Shown in pieces: positions 1 to 11,217 of a stretch of 64,000 nucleotides of DNA. The notes under the pieces were generated by a model. That model did no database searches. It saw nothing but the letters and a program-made list of their open reading frames with translations, and was not told where the DNA came from. The DNA is from Sacculina carcini (Eukaryota; Arthropoda; Thecostraca; Sacculinidae): the NCBI GenBank assembly GCA_916048095.2, contig OU696585.1, forward strand, positions 4,403,145-4,467,144. Reading direction: 5' to 3'. The translations under genes were made by a program, and so were the position numbers. Positions within the stretch are counted from its first letter, which is position 1. The number at the start of each line of letters is the position of its first letter.

Positions 1-49
1 TGATATCTTTGTGGGCTCGCTGACCGTTCGAGAACATCTAGAATTCGTG
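1..49 (+). CDS. white-like ABCG transporter, coding piece 1 (exon tail)
   Basis: Reading from base 2 gives DIFVGSLTVREHLEFV, the segment that follows Walker A and the Q-loop in ABCG half-transporters (family pattern: D-x-F-x-G-S-L-T-V-R-E-H-L). The exon begins before the window. The donor is placed at GT 50-51, so the piece ends in phase 0. Joined to the next piece it gives F-V-A-R-L-R-L, which lines up with the F-x-A-x-x-R-M stretch of White. ABCG half-transporters dimerise and move small substrates across a membrane; White partners carry eye-pigment precursors. The substrate here is unknown. A donor at 47-48 is possible but fits the family less well. Confidence 0.8.
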
Positions 50-276
50 GTTGGTGAAGCGATGCTGTCACACCCGCGCACACACACACATACACATGTA
101 TGCATACATATATATTCACAGTATACTTTCATGCAGGTATATCACTTAAATTGTTTCCAAAATGTAAATTTTGTTGATGAGGCGTTTTCAATCGTATTAG
201 CATAAATGGTTTATTAATTTATAGAACGTCTTGCCAAATAAGTTCAGAGGCCGTGATGTAATCATCTAGATTCGCG

Positions 277-337
277 ATGTGTGTGTGTATGTGTGTGTAT
301 GTGTGTGTGTGTGTATGTCTGTGTATGTGTGTGTGTC

Positions 338-389
<52 letters not shown>

Positions 390-395
390 TGTGTC
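277..395. repeat. (GT)n microsatellite with TA interruptions
   Basis: An almost pure GT run interrupted by TA and CT steps. It lies in the first intron and ends where a LINE fragment begins. The long Cys-Val and Thr-His reading frames over it are artefacts of the repeat. Confidence 0.95.
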
Positions 396-414
396 TGTCG
401 TATGATATTTAAGG

Positions 415-1365
415 CCTGTCGTATGGTATTTAATTTTTTTCCGGGTTCTCATGTATCTTCTTCTTTACAAAAACTTAAGTTAATTTCAATTAAGGCTCTT
501 ATTGAGTATCGTATTTGTTTAATTATTCATTCAGCTCTTCATCTTCGTAAGCCTGCGTATCTATTTGACATTCTGTCCTATAAAACCTCATCTCTTTCTC
601 TTAGGTCTTCTAACGATCCATGTCTACTAGTTGAACCTTCTTTTCTTTCTAGGCATTCTCACTACAATCGTTGTCTCTCTATCTTAGGACCTCGTATCTA
701 CAATAGGCTTTCTCCCTCAAGACGCTCAATTAAATCTCTACCTCTTTTCAAGAAACATAAATACTTCCTTTCTACCTTTTTCAAGAAACATAGATACTAA
801 AAAAGTCTTCTTAATTAAGTCTTTTTACTGTCTTAATAACATTGTATATATGAGGAGTGAATATAAGGTATGATTGTTTCCTGATTTTGTCTGTTATGTG
901 TAAATGTTTCATGTGTGTCTCTATTATCCGTTCTTGTGTCTGTATGTTTTCCCGTTGTATGCTGTTTGTGTGTTGTTGTGTTGAGTGCTGTTATTTATGT
1001 TTGTGTGTCTGTTGTGTTATCTGTCTATTTGTTTGAATGTATGTATTTGTGTGTCTGTTATGTTGAGTTGTGTTGTTTGTATTTGTGTGTTTATTGTGTT
1101 GTCAATCTGAGTGTATGTCCTTGCAGGTCTGCTGTGTGTGTGTGTGTTTTTTTTCTCAATATGTATGTGTGTGTATGTATTTCTGCGTATGTAAACGGGA
1201 ATGTCTGCTTGTGTTTGTGCGTATATGTGCTTGTCTGTTTTGTGTGTGTCTGCGCGTGATTGTTTATGTGTATGAATTTTGTGCTTGAGTGTGTGCATGT
1301 GTGTGAGCGCTTTTGAGACCTTCGGGTGAAAAGCGCGATATAAACGTCTTAATGTAATGTAATAT
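415..1365 (+). mobile_element. L2-like LINE, 3' end (5'-truncated)
   Basis: The frame up to the stop at 800 matches the extreme C-terminus of L2/CR1-type reverse transcriptases: an R-I-C-L-I-type stretch, the L-R-x-P-x-Y-L-F-D-x-L-S-Y motif, then G-P-R-I-Y-N-R-L-S with a lysine-rich tail. A GT-rich 3' UTR follows. It closes at about 1305-1365 with a GCGC-bounded hairpin and a GCGATATAAA-type end, then an AATGTAATGTAAT tail. That terminal hairpin is typical of L2 elements. No endonuclease or catalytic core remains. Confidence 0.75.
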
Positions 1366-1390
1366 AATGTGTGCGTGTGTATGTGTGTGT

Positions 1391-1438
<48 letters not shown>

Positions 1439-1439
1439 G
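1366..1439. repeat. (GT)n run abutting a 3' splice site
   Basis: About 35 GT units end five bases before the AG acceptor of the next coding piece (AG at 1440-1441). There is no pyrimidine tract, so the GT run occupies its position. Confidence 0.9.
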
Positions 1440-1441
1440 AG

Positions 1442-1612
1442 GCTCGTCTACGTCTCGGGCGGAACGTGGGACGCGAAAGACGGCGCCAGCTGATAGATTC
1501 TGTGCTGGACAGTGTAGGCCTGACTCACTGTCACGACACCACCATCGGACTACACGCCACAGCCAAGAGTCTGTCGGGCGGCGAAAAAAAGCGTCTGGCA
1601 TTCGCCTCCGAG
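1442..1612 (+). CDS. white-like ABCG transporter, coding piece 2 (ABC signature)
   Basis: Fifty-seven codons, phase 0 at both ends. The frame starts A-R-L-R-L-G and includes the helical subdomain, then D-T-T-I-G, and ends with the ABC signature LSGGEKKRLAFASE at about 1573-1612. The signature loop contacts ATP across the dimer interface. AG at 1440-1441 is the acceptor and GTGAAAAG from 1613 is the donor. The next coding piece starts V-L-T-D-P, exactly where Walker B begins in the family, which supports both boundaries. Confidence 0.92.
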
Positions 1613-2015
1613 GTGAAAAGTGTACAAATTATTGTTTTGTGACCAGTTGAAGGAGAACAACATCAATTAACATACAAATTACACAGTTGAAGGAGAACAA
1701 CATTAAGGCAAATGCAGCGAAAATTAGCAATGCAAAATAGTGAAATAGAAAAAAAACAAGGATGCGGAAAAAGTTTGAAAGCAAGAGATATAGGGATGAA
1801 AAGAAGATGAAGCAATGAGATGGGATCAATCTCCAAAAGCGTTTGACCAATAAGGCGGTAGTTCTCAACTCCGCGACACACCAACAGAAACACATGGCAC
1901 ATTTCTAGGCCAATCATTGACAATTTAAAAAATTGCCATTGAACTTTACCAATACCTGCTAGAGCCGCAAGCTCATTTATTCTGATGCAAAAATATATAT
2001 GGTTGTCCCTGAGTT
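1613..2015. other. Intron sequence, AT-rich
   Basis: No gene is seen. A 20-base word (AGTTGAAGGAGAACAACAT and neighbours) occurs twice, near 1646 and 1686, about 40 bases apart: a short local duplication just inside the donor. Confidence 0.6.
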
Positions 2016-2019
2016 CCCA

Positions 2020-2285
2020 TGGAATAAGAATACTGCCGCCGTACCCGCTGCGTGTCGTAAGAGGCGACTAAAAGCGAACCATCTGGCTCTTCCCTTCGAG
2101 TAACTACTGTCAGGACCGAGGGGGGGGTCGCGATAATTCGGCAGAGCTGGTGCCCCCCTGTAACGGCAGCTGTCTTCTGTCCTATCCTTCTCCCCGAACT
2201 AAAAAAATGTATCAACGACAACAACAACAACATGTATTGGATATAGCGCACTTTCGAGGGCAAAGGCGCGAGCAGTAATAAAAGT
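2020..2285 (-). mobile_element. Antisense L2-like LINE 3' end with (AAC)n tail
   Basis: An ACAACAACAACAACA tail near 2217-2232 runs into GTATTGGATATAGCGCACTTTCG. That is the reverse complement of the terminal hairpin seen at other LINE ends in this window (2210, 21000, 29845, 30660). The flanking 2020-2210 segment contains GTCGTAAGAGGCGACTAAAAG and is probably another dispersed repeat that I cannot name. Confidence 0.55.
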
Positions 2286-2378
2286 ATAGACACATGTGGG
2301 CACATGGAGAGCGGTATGGAGACGAAAATAAGGAACACAAATCGACAGAAAGTACATGGGTGCCTGCAAAATTGCATA

Positions 2379-2455
2379 CATGCATACACACGCACACATA
2401 CACACACACATACATACACATACACATGCATACACATATATACACATATACATAT
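2379..2455. repeat. (CA)n/(TA)n microsatellite
   Basis: Alternating CA and TA dinucleotides. Intronic. Confidence 0.85.
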
Positions 2456-2778
2456 GTGAATAATGTAATTGAATAGATAAAACGTGTTATTGAATAGAAT
2501 ATCGTGTTGAAATACGGTGAGTTGCTCAAGCACACAGTATCCCAAAACTGAGTGAACCGGATCATTTTTACCAGTGCTATCTAGTAGATGACACTTTCAC
2601 TCTTGACAGCTTTGTAGTGGCGGTATTGGTGGCGTTGATAAGAAGTAGTTTTCCAACTTGTCATTGACGGTCAAAGAAGCGGCTGTCAAAAATGTACATA
2701 ACAATTGTCAAACAAGCACATCAAACACAAGTTGATGTTACCCAGACACTTCAGAGCTCAATAACAGCCAACACACAC

Positions 2779-2832
2779 TCACACATACATGCACACACAC
2801 ACACACACACACATAGGCACACACACATATAT
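2779..2832. repeat. (CA)n microsatellite
   Basis: CA repeat within AT-rich intron sequence. A further CA run lies at 3755-3811. Confidence 0.85.
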
Positions 2833-5540
2833 TTTAATATAAACAAATCACCCAACTTGATATGCTGAGTACGAATAGGCAAACTATCAGCGAAAGTCCA
2901 GTTTGATTTGTCGAAAAATATTGCAAAACACGATGTTATGCAGGTTTCTACAAACGATTTTCACAGTGATTCATAGCAGGTTTCATCGACCAAATTACAA
3001 TTGATTTTGGACTGTATATATGTCAATATTATACAGATGGATGTTGTATATTATAATGTTTTCTATAATCAATGGAGCCTGAATGATTTTGTCCGTTTTT
3101 GCTGACATCAAATTGACTTAGTGCCAATTTCTACACATCTCTGACACATCTCCTTGCCGTAATTGTACCCAAATAGATGTGTGGTATTCAAGCAAAGAGC
3201 AATAAGTAAGCAACCATTAGATTAGCACATTATTGGACCCTACTGTATTCAGCACTTCTACGCCTTTCTTCCAATACATCCTATCCTGCTGTCTACTATC
3301 GTTGTACGATTACTCATTCTCGATAGAATAAACTGTAGCACTCTTGACCCTACATCTTTTTGTGTCTGACTGTGTGTGCGTGTGCTAAAAGTGTGTATAT
3401 GTGTGCTTGTGTGTGTGTTTGTTGTTCGTCTTTGTGAAAGTGTGGCTAGCATTGCTGCTAGATTGCTATTCTAACTGTAGTTTTCAAGTGTCCAGTAGTT
3501 GATGTTATTTGAGTGCATTAAACAAAATATACGTGTAATAGAGTTAACAATAATACAGGACACCAATCTCCGTTCCGGCTCTTACATGCGAATTAAAGCG
3601 GCATTGATCTTCTGCCACGCTTCCAGTGCTCGTTTTAAAATCAAGTTTTAAATCGTTGCTTGGTTTTCACTTTCTGATCAATTGTTATCCGAGTCAAGGT
3701 GAATTCGCGAGCAAGGCGGACGCGCAGGTAATAGTGCTGGTTTGGATCTTATTCCACACACACACACGCACACGCACACGCACACGCACACACAGATACA
3801 CACACACATAGTATTGCGATTATTACAATAACTTTTCCCATTAATACATTTGAAAATTGTGTTTTTCAATAAATTCAGAGTGAGTGAAGGATATTTTACA
3901 CCAGGTATAGTAGTAAATTATATAATAATTTGTTTATTATGTGTTATACGTGCGGCTATGCCGTGGTCATAAACATAAATACAAACTCAAAATTAAATAT
4001 AATTGTAAGGTATAAGCCAGAACGGCTTGTTTCGGAACGTGTAGCCTGTATGCACGAGAAATTGAAGCATTGTATACGAGCATGATTTTGAGTCATGTTC
4101 TTTGCAGATTATGAATTCATGTCTCAAACGGTAATAATAAATTCCCGTCGTTCCTAGTTAAAAAATTGGACACGAAAAGGCACTTCATGTATATACGATA
4201 TTGGAGCCACTTTTATTTAACATAGATATAAATTTAAAGTGATAGAATCCACTGTCAAGTGTTATTCAAGTTTGTTTATTATAGTTGTAGATATGTTGTC
4301 AGTGGAGGAAGTATTACTTCTAACACTGACGGTGAATAAAAACAAAATAACGCAATAAATAAATGTATAGTGAGTATGAAAATTTGCATGGTAATTTATG
4401 TGCATAAATAAACACGGAGGAGAAACTCCATCGTATATATTTTTATCAATGATATTATGACAATCAACTTACTCCATTTAAATTTATCAACACACACTTT
4501 CACAACACAAGAGCACACACAAACACATTTTTAAAAACACACACTTTTAAACACATCAACACACACAATGCCGCAATGCGGGTTTTGTGTGCGCGCAGCC
4601 GTGCAGTTTCTGTGCTGGCGGTGACTGCAAAACCCGTGCGGCCGGACCTGCGGTGTGCCAACCGGGGCCGTGAGGCTTTGCCCATGCATGAATTCACGCG
4701 AACATTAGCCTTTCCACTGCTGTGTTCAAATGCGTAAATTTATAATATATAATAAACACACACTAGCCCCGAATACACAACACTCAATATAATACCTGAA
4801 TGAGCACTGCAGGCGTGCTAGATCATATTGCACGTTGAATCAGGCGCTAACAGGTCCATATCCACGCTGAATCACCCGGCTGATGATATTGTGTGGCGCC
4901 ACTCAGTTTATTCGTGTGAAAGCTCCCATTTGAAACAATGATGTGGCCGCCACTAGTTGCCTAGTGTGAAAGGAGCCTAACTAAGGCCAGCTCTGATCTC
5001 GGTACAGTTAACTAAATATAGTCACTTCACAGGTAGAAGATGTGGGAGAAAGTATGACAGACATTTTGCTGTCTTAAACTTAGATGAATACTGATGAGAA
5101 ATCCGATCACGTAAAGCACATAAAGTTCATTGAATTTGCAATGACTGCAAAAATAAGATCCACTCTATCATGTTTGTCTAGAAAATTGAAGCACGTACCC
5201 GCTCCCGGGATTGAATTCTCTAAGCGCTCTTTGCTGTAATGACTACCCAATAACGTTTTCTGGGTATTGCGCATTTACTTCTGAACTGAAAGCCAAATTG
5301 AATATGCTAATCGACAAACTTTTTCAAATTCTCATCAAGATCTCAAATGTCTGTAAATTCAATTTCTCAATTTTCGTTCACATTGAATTCTTATTCGTCA
5401 TACCTCGTGTACATCTCTCTCTCTCTCTCTCTCTCTATCTTTGTCCCTTCAACTTTTCCTCAAGTAGCATAGTGTAATTATTTCTGGTTACGTGCATGTG
5501 TGTGCTTGTGTGTGTGTGTGTGCGTGTGCATGTGTGCGTG
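2833..5540. other. Intron sequence without a recognised gene
   Basis: AT-rich sequence. It holds a GT-rich stretch at 3365-3425, (CA)n at 3755-3811, (CT)n at 5418-5442 and GT-rich sequence at 5490-5542. A GC-richer island at 4565-4690 has short palindromes (CCGCAATGCGG). No reading frame here resembles a known protein. Confidence 0.6.
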
Positions 5541-5835
5541 CTTGTGTACTCACCGAGTTGTTCTACAGGATTTAAGCTTAAGCTCGAGCTGACCAGTCTC
5601 TCAACCTATCAATTGTACATTTAAACTCTGACATGTTTTTACTTTCGCCATTATCCTTGGGTAGTTCATTTGAGCTATGTATAGCTCTGTATGGGAAGCT
5701 GTACTTTTTATATCCTTTTTGCAACGGGTTTTCTTAATTTATACTTGTGTCCTCTTCTCATCTGTTTATCAAATCCTGTAATTACTGAAGTAGTCGTATC
5801 TTTCATGTACTTAAAGATGTTTATCATGTCTGTGT
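5541..5835 (-). mobile_element. Antisense LINE reverse transcriptase C-terminal fragment (family A, copy 1)
   Basis: The minus strand reads D-M-I-N-I-F-K-Y-M-K, then R-R-G-H-K-Y-K-L-R-K-P, the C-terminal motif of a non-LTR family widespread in crustaceans and other invertebrates. On the + strand the copy starts with GTACTCACCGAGTTG and then TTCTACAGGATTTAAGC. Related copies lie at 14680-15060 and 56968-57265, both antisense. All three sit beside TG-rich sequence. Confidence 0.7.
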
Positions 5836-5935
5836 GTGTAAGCGTATGTGTGTGTGTGTGTGTGTGTGTATGTGTACATTGGTGTGTGTTCATGTGTGTG
5901 TGTGTGTGTGTGTGCATGTGTGTGTTCTTACTGGT
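5836..5935. repeat. (GT)n microsatellite
   Basis: Two GT runs separated by a short TACATTGG interruption. Confidence 0.9.
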
Positions 5936-6354
5936 TGTATCCACAGCAATGAGTCAGAGGCTCGGGAATCCCGCCTTCCAGTCGGGCATGTAGAGGTTAG
6001 CTTAGTTTACTTTATTGACCGCATCATAACAAGACATGAAAACAGCACACACACGAAATGGTCCATAATAAATATTAAGTATACGGGAACATAATGTCAA
6101 AGTTTCACGCTACAGTCATCGCATAACAATCACATCGTCTTACTGCCAAACTAAATTGAACATGTTTGTAATATTTATCCACAATCAAACAGAACATCAT
6201 GCACCGGACTGTAGTATTGCGCTAGCATTGTTACACAATAAACACAGTATACTTCCAAGATATCCTGAACACATTTACAAGCTTTATCCACTGTTAAGCA
6301 GAACAATTATCGAAAATTCGATACTCCATATTTATTCATAATATCCTCAGTTAA
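5936..6354. other. Intron sequence, nothing recognised
   Basis: AT-rich. A TG tract followed by CCACAG at 5941-5946 looks like an acceptor, but the sequence after it would fall between two ABCG pieces that already join in frame. Confidence 0.5.
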
Positions 6355-6948
6355 TTTGCATTCTTCTACCACGTGTCTCTCCGATTGTACTTTTCCGCAC
6401 TTATATCTCCTATCCTCTGCCGCCGTTCTTCCCTTGCCTCTCCTGTTCCACTTCCCTGTCTCACGCGCCAGCTAATGTGACCCAGTCCTGAATCTCGTAA
6501 AAGCCATCTGTGCATTTCCATCCCTGTAAATTTTGATCAGTATGCGGCATGTGTTGTCAGGTCGGGATTCATCTCGTAATACATTGACCGCCTTGTAGAC
6601 TCTCTTCTCCTTTTTCTGTTGACCACCTCATACATTCTTTCTTTCACGCAATAAAACTCACCATTGACCATATTCTGTAGTATTTTCTCCATTCGAATAT
6701 TCGTGTCCATGCTGCTACGCATTGCAAACGCTAGCGGATCATTCTCCATAATTAATCGCTCTCGCCACGGCCGACGGAAAATATGCTCTGAATTAATGTA
6801 ACCACATGCTCTAAAGGCGGGTAACCATATTTCACATAACATAAATCGTTGTAGGTCGATCGCCTCCCACCAAGCTCCTTCAGACACAACAGCCCTTTCA
6901 GACACCAGTTGTGCCTTTCAGTTGTGCAGCTTATTAATTGGTTTAAGG
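6355..6948 (-). pseudogene. Antisense LINE ORF2 C-terminal part (family B)
   Basis: The minus-strand frame at 6537-6905 carries a W-W-E-A-I-D-L-Q-R segment, E-N-D-P-L-A-F-A-M-R and M-N-P-D-L-T-T-H-A. This order is known from the C-terminus of CR1/L2-type LINE polyproteins. The same element continues at 9447-9930 and 13223-13500; two later insertions separate the three parts. Stops and frameshifts show that it is dead. Confidence 0.65.
6941..6948. repeat. hAT target site duplication, left copy
   Basis: GTTTAAGG directly precedes the hAT end. GTTTCAGG directly follows the other end at 9439-9446. Seven of eight bases match; 8-base duplications are the hAT hallmark. Confidence 0.8.
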
Positions 6949-7914
6949 TAGTGATGCAAAAAAAACGCAAAAAAACTATTTTTTGCAAAAAGCATGTTTT
7001 ATAGGGTTTTTTTTGTTGTTTTTTTAGAATTAGCCCCAATTGTCATCGGATGTTGGATTTTAGTACATAGAATCGAGTTTAATTGACGTTTTTCTACATC
7101 TTTACGTGTCTTATTTCAAATATAATTTGATAATAGTATAAGAAAACAAAAATATTCATCAATAAATACCTCAGGAGACTGTTTGAAAGTGCATTCGGGT
7201 CCGGTGTTATAGGTTTTTCCATCAAGAAAACCCATGTTTTGTAAGATAGTTTTAATTATGTGGATATTTGAAATAATTTTTCAGCAGAACAAAACAGATT
7301 CATTGAATAATCATGAGTTTTTTTATAAAAGAAACCATGTTTTTTATGAAAAAAATGCAGTAATGTTTTTCAAATTGGTTTTAAATACGTTTCATTTTAA
7401 TGTACAGATACAAAAAAATGTTGACAGCAGAAGAAGACAAGTTAATTGTTTGGTCAAGTGTTTTTTTGACAAACGTTTATTTAAACTAATGCTTTTTAAT
7501 GAAGCAATGCTTTCTAGAACAGTCTTTCTGACAGATAGATTTGATTGATGTGCGTTCAAATACCTTTTATATAGCAAGTAGCCTGCTGGTACGTATAAGC
7601 GGCTGGTTAAACCACTTGATTTAAACTGTTTTTTAAACCATTGTTTTTTTTCAAAATAATTTTTATTTCAAAATAAGGTTTTCGTAGATGTAGAGATTTA
7701 GAATAATATTGGCGGCAGATCAAGGAAAGTTGAGCCAAATTAATTGTTTTTTTATTAGTAACCTGTTTTTAGAACTGGTTTTATGGATGATAGTTTCTTT
7801 GATGTAGTTATTTGTGTTCAAATACCTTTTTGTACATTAAATATATTTCCTCAATCGTTTTCTTCCTACACTAAAATATTCCCATTTTTCTGGTCAGGAT
7901 TGCCACTCTGAATA

Positions 7915-8097
7915 ATGCGACCCGCTTTTATTCGTAGTCCCATTAGGGACACTACGTTTGTGTGCATATGCGTGGTATTTGTGTACATATTTGCAGTGTT
8001 TGTACTCTTATATTTGCAAATAATTGATCTCTGAATAAAATGATGAAACTTATTATAATCAACGTAGTTCATTTCTGGTAGGGAAAAGGTAATATGT
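7915..8097. repeat. Left copy of a ~185-base duplication flanking a LINE insertion
   Basis: Starts at GCGACCCGCTTTTATTCG and runs through GCAAATAATTGATC to TGGTAGGG. The same stretch recurs at 8843-9025 on the other side of the LINE fragment at about 90% identity by eye. The hAT copy at 42368-43932 has it once. Confidence 0.8.
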
Positions 8098-8842
8098 AAA
8101 AAATATTAAAGGTATATGTATAAATATAAAGGTATATGTATAAAATATTCCACTACAAATACAAATATATTATATTATATTATATATTATACAAATTTCC
8201 AAAATATTTATAAATGTATTTGTTTCTTCACGCCTCATCTAAATCTCTTCGCTCCCTACATAGGTTATTGAATCAGTCATGTCGCTTTGTCTTCCGTCTT
8301 CCTCCGCGCACGCCAACTTCTCCCTACTTACATAAACTTGGCTGGCTTCCTGTTCAGGCTCGGATCAACTATGTGCTGTCTTATCTTTAAAATTATCCGC
8401 TCATCCTCCTCTCCTTCTTACCTCCGCTCTCTACTATCTGAACCTCAACACTCAGGTCGTCGTCTTCACTCTCTTCACTGTCCTCGAGTAGTTTTGGAGT
8501 CGCCTTGGTCGGCGAAATCTTTCTACTTCTTTGCTACTCGTCTCTATAACTCCTTGCCTTCTCGTGTACGCTCATCCCCTTCACTTCGATCCTTCTCTTC
8601 TGCTCTGCATGCACATCTTCTTGTGTCTACCTCTCCCTGTTGAATGGGTTCGTGTTTTTCTTTTGTATATACGCCTGTTAAATTTTGTCTGTCATGCTCT
8701 TAGCTATTCTGACATTTGTTGCATATATTTTATAAACATACATACTATATTATTTTTTTATCTCATCCTGTCATCGTAGCATTGTATATTTGGCGCTATA
8801 TTAAATACATTTTGTTGTTGTTGTTGTTGTTGTTCTTGTTGA
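8098..8842 (+). mobile_element. L2-like LINE 3' fragment inside the hAT element
   Basis: From about 8230 the sequence matches the C-terminal part of the ORF at 49924-52545: R-L-L-N-Q-S-C-R-F-V-F-R-L-P-P, then S-F-Y-F-F-A-T-R-L-Y-N-S-L-P-S, with a stop at 8641 and frameshifts before it. The 3' end is a GGCGCTATATTAAATAC hairpin element followed by (TTG)n at 8812-8840. Confidence 0.8.
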
Positions 8843-9025
8843 AAAATGTGACCCGCTTTTATTCGTAATCTCATTAGGGACACTAAGTTTGTGTGCATAT
8901 TTGTATTATTTGTGTAAATATTTGCAGTGTTTGTACTTTTATATTTGCAAATAATTGATCCGCTGAATGAAACGATGAAACTTATTATAATCAACGTAGC
9001 TCATTTCTGGTAGGAAGAAGTTAAT
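8843..9025. repeat. Right copy of the ~185-base duplication
   Basis: See 7915-8097. At several positions this copy agrees with the intact hAT relative at 43315-43500 where the left copy does not (for example CACTAAGTTTG). Confidence 0.8.
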
Positions 9026-9446
9026 ATGTAGAAAGGAATACAAAATTATGCCACCTGTTGTTTTTTTTAACAGTTTCAGATTTTAGCATAAAAACGGTTC
9101 TCAAACCTTGCTTCCTTACACAATGATTAACTCGATAATTGAATGCATAACTTTACTGTACATAGAAGTGCCGCATAGTTCCGTGCAAACAATGCTATTA
9201 AGGCTTTCAGACACATTATAACACTTTTATTGTGCATATTTAATGATAATTCAATTTGATAGAGTCACTAATAGCGTAAATAACTCGTGTGTTGATCAAA
9301 TAATTCATTTCACATCCCAAATATATTATTTCCACAATTTGAATTATTTGCATGACTCTTCACAAAAAACAAAAAAACGACTTTTTTGGAGGAGGTTTGT
9401 TTTGGCAAAAAAACAGTTTTTTTGAGGTCGCATCTCTAGTTTCAGG

Positions 9447-9930
9447 TCGGCCCCCGGCAATGTCTTTGCTCCGTACAGTAATGTTGACATTAACGCTTCA
9501 TAAATCACGCGGTTTTTCACAATGAATGGTACGTTGTTATTCTTCTTCAAGAATAAGACCAATTTTAGCACGTTGGGCAGTTTAAGCTTTATATGCAACT
9601 TGACCGCTTACGACACCCATCCATCAGCAGTGAACGGAGAACCCAAATACATATACCACTCACACGGATAAACAGTCAGTCCGCTCACTTCTAACGAACC
9701 GTCGCCGCCACGGCCGCCGTTCAGCACAAAGTATTTCGTTTTCGACTCATTCACTACCATACCATAGTCCCGGCAATAATTTGCTAAGATAGACCATTAT
9801 TTTCAAGGTTGTTTCTGGTCGTGGAAAGCAATACGGTATCGTCCATGAAGACCAAAATTGCTAGCCATTTTAGGAATCCATCGCAACCGCAACCTTGTTT
9901 AATCAGATGAATTAAATCATTCATAAAGAC
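9447..9930 (-). pseudogene. Antisense LINE reverse transcriptase core (family B, middle part)
   Basis: The minus strand reads I-L-V-F-M-D-D-T-V-L-L-S, the F-x-D-D catalytic motif. It is followed by V-V-N-E-S-K-T-K and A-L-M-S-T-L-L-Y-G-A-K-T, standard motifs downstream of the catalytic site. In-frame stops occur. The part is continuous with 6355-6948 once the hAT insertion is discounted, and with 13223-13500 once the CR1-like insertion is discounted. Confidence 0.75.
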
Positions 9931-9965
9931 GATTTTCAAATATAGTTTTCGCCAACATCAGAGGC

Positions 9966-11023
9966 TTGTATAAGAATATCAAAGATTTTACAGCAGCCAG
10001 TCGCTTCAAGGACATCTTTATCTGTGCCGAAACCCTTGTGTCCGATTATCGGGACCAATCTGAGCTCTTGATGCCAGGTTTCAGTAAGCCGTTGCTAATC
10101 AAACGTGACTCAAAAACAGGCGGCGTAGCATGGCAGTGTACGTACGCAAAGGCTTTTCAGCAGCGAGAATTACAGCGCACGGCTGCACTTGTCATGAAGT
10201 TATGCTGCTGCGTGTCAACACCGCCTTGATTAATTTTTACATCTTTGGAGCCTACCGAAATCCAGACAGTAACGACTCTATCTACGAATGTCTCTTGTCA
10301 GCCATGTCAACAATTCAGCAGAAGGACACCAAGTCAGCGTTTGTATTTGTGGGAGACATGAACGCCCATCACCGTGAGTGGCTCTTGTTGACATCCCCTA
10401 CAGACGCCCATGGTAGATCAGCATGTGATTTCTGCAATATTTCTGGCTGTTCCCAAATGGTGTCCGGTCCCACATATCAAGCGGGAATCTGTTTTGACTT
10501 GGTTATGACAGACGTCTCAGATATCGTAACTGTAAGCGTGGAGCCTCCAATAGGAAGTTCAGATCACTCGTCGCTGTCCGTAAAGTTGACATTGAGACAG
10601 AATGTGTCTCCTTACACGATTTCAAGGCTCGTGCACATGAAGAACAATGTTGACTGGGTGAAGGTGAATGATGAATTGAAAGACATTAAAGGCTCAAACC
10701 TGCTGCATAAGGAATGCCCCATCGATGCATTGAACAAATACATTACCGATGCTATCTCAAGGAAAAAGCCTACTAAAAAACTACGTTTTCGCTCTGATGG
10801 CAAAGCCTGGTTCACCAATGAATGTCGCAGCGCACGTGAATCCAAGCAGGAGGCTTACCACAAGTGGCTTCGATCACGCTCAGCCGATTCATGGAATGTC
10901 TACACTGAGGCCAGACGGCATGCTGAACATGTGTATTCAGAAGCGGAAACACGTCACTCAAGGAAACTTGCTGAAAAGCTAACATCTGCCAATGACGCCC
11001 ATAAATGGTGGTCCACATTGTAA
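9966..11023 (+). pseudogene. CR1-like LINE endonuclease domain
   Basis: Two overlapping frames (9966-10229 and 10130-11023) cover an exonuclease-endonuclease-phosphatase domain. Visible motifs are F-V-G-D-M-N-A-H-H (metal site) and G-S-S-D-H-S-S-L (catalytic D-H). The frame change near 10130 is a disabling lesion. The enzyme would nick target DNA to prime reverse transcription. Confidence 0.75.
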
Positions 11024-11217
11024 TCGTCAGTGTTTGGACATGACCTGTCTGTCCCTCCTTTATTTTCAGCCAACGTTGAGCTCAAAAGCAGCCCAACAGA
11101 GAAGGCAGAGTTGCTTATGGATTTCTTCAATTCCAAGCAATGTCAAGGGTCCATTCCGTCTGACGATTCATCTGTCCTCACCCCGAAAATCAAAGGCATT
11201 GCCTCCCGATCAAAAAA

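Larger units (their letters stand above)
6949..9438. mobile_element. Non-autonomous hAT-like element (copy 1) with nested LINE
   Basis: The ends are TAGTGATGC and GCATCTCTA, imperfect inverted repeats of hAT type, with poly-A/T-rich subterminal sequence. A second copy without the LINE insertion is at 42368-43932. The two share long blocks such as TTAGCCCCAATTGTCATCGG and CTCAGGAGACTGTTTGAAAG. No transposase frame is visible, so the element would need a hAT transposase from elsewhere. It interrupts the antisense family-B LINE. Confidence 0.85.

Noticed and set aside
219-452. Long Thr-His and Cys-Val frames over CA/GT runs here and at 1017-1601, 14092-14676, 17397-18020, 29516-29811 and 53184-53608
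   Set aside because: They are translations of dinucleotide repeats and have no protein-like composition outside them.
4495-4697. GC-rich minus frame with Arg-rich content
   Set aside because: No similarity to anything known, and its edges are CA repeat.
5947-5992. Candidate exon after CCACAG following a TG tract
   Set aside because: The flanking ABCG pieces (1442-1612 and 13545-13786) already join perfectly at the family's conserved position.
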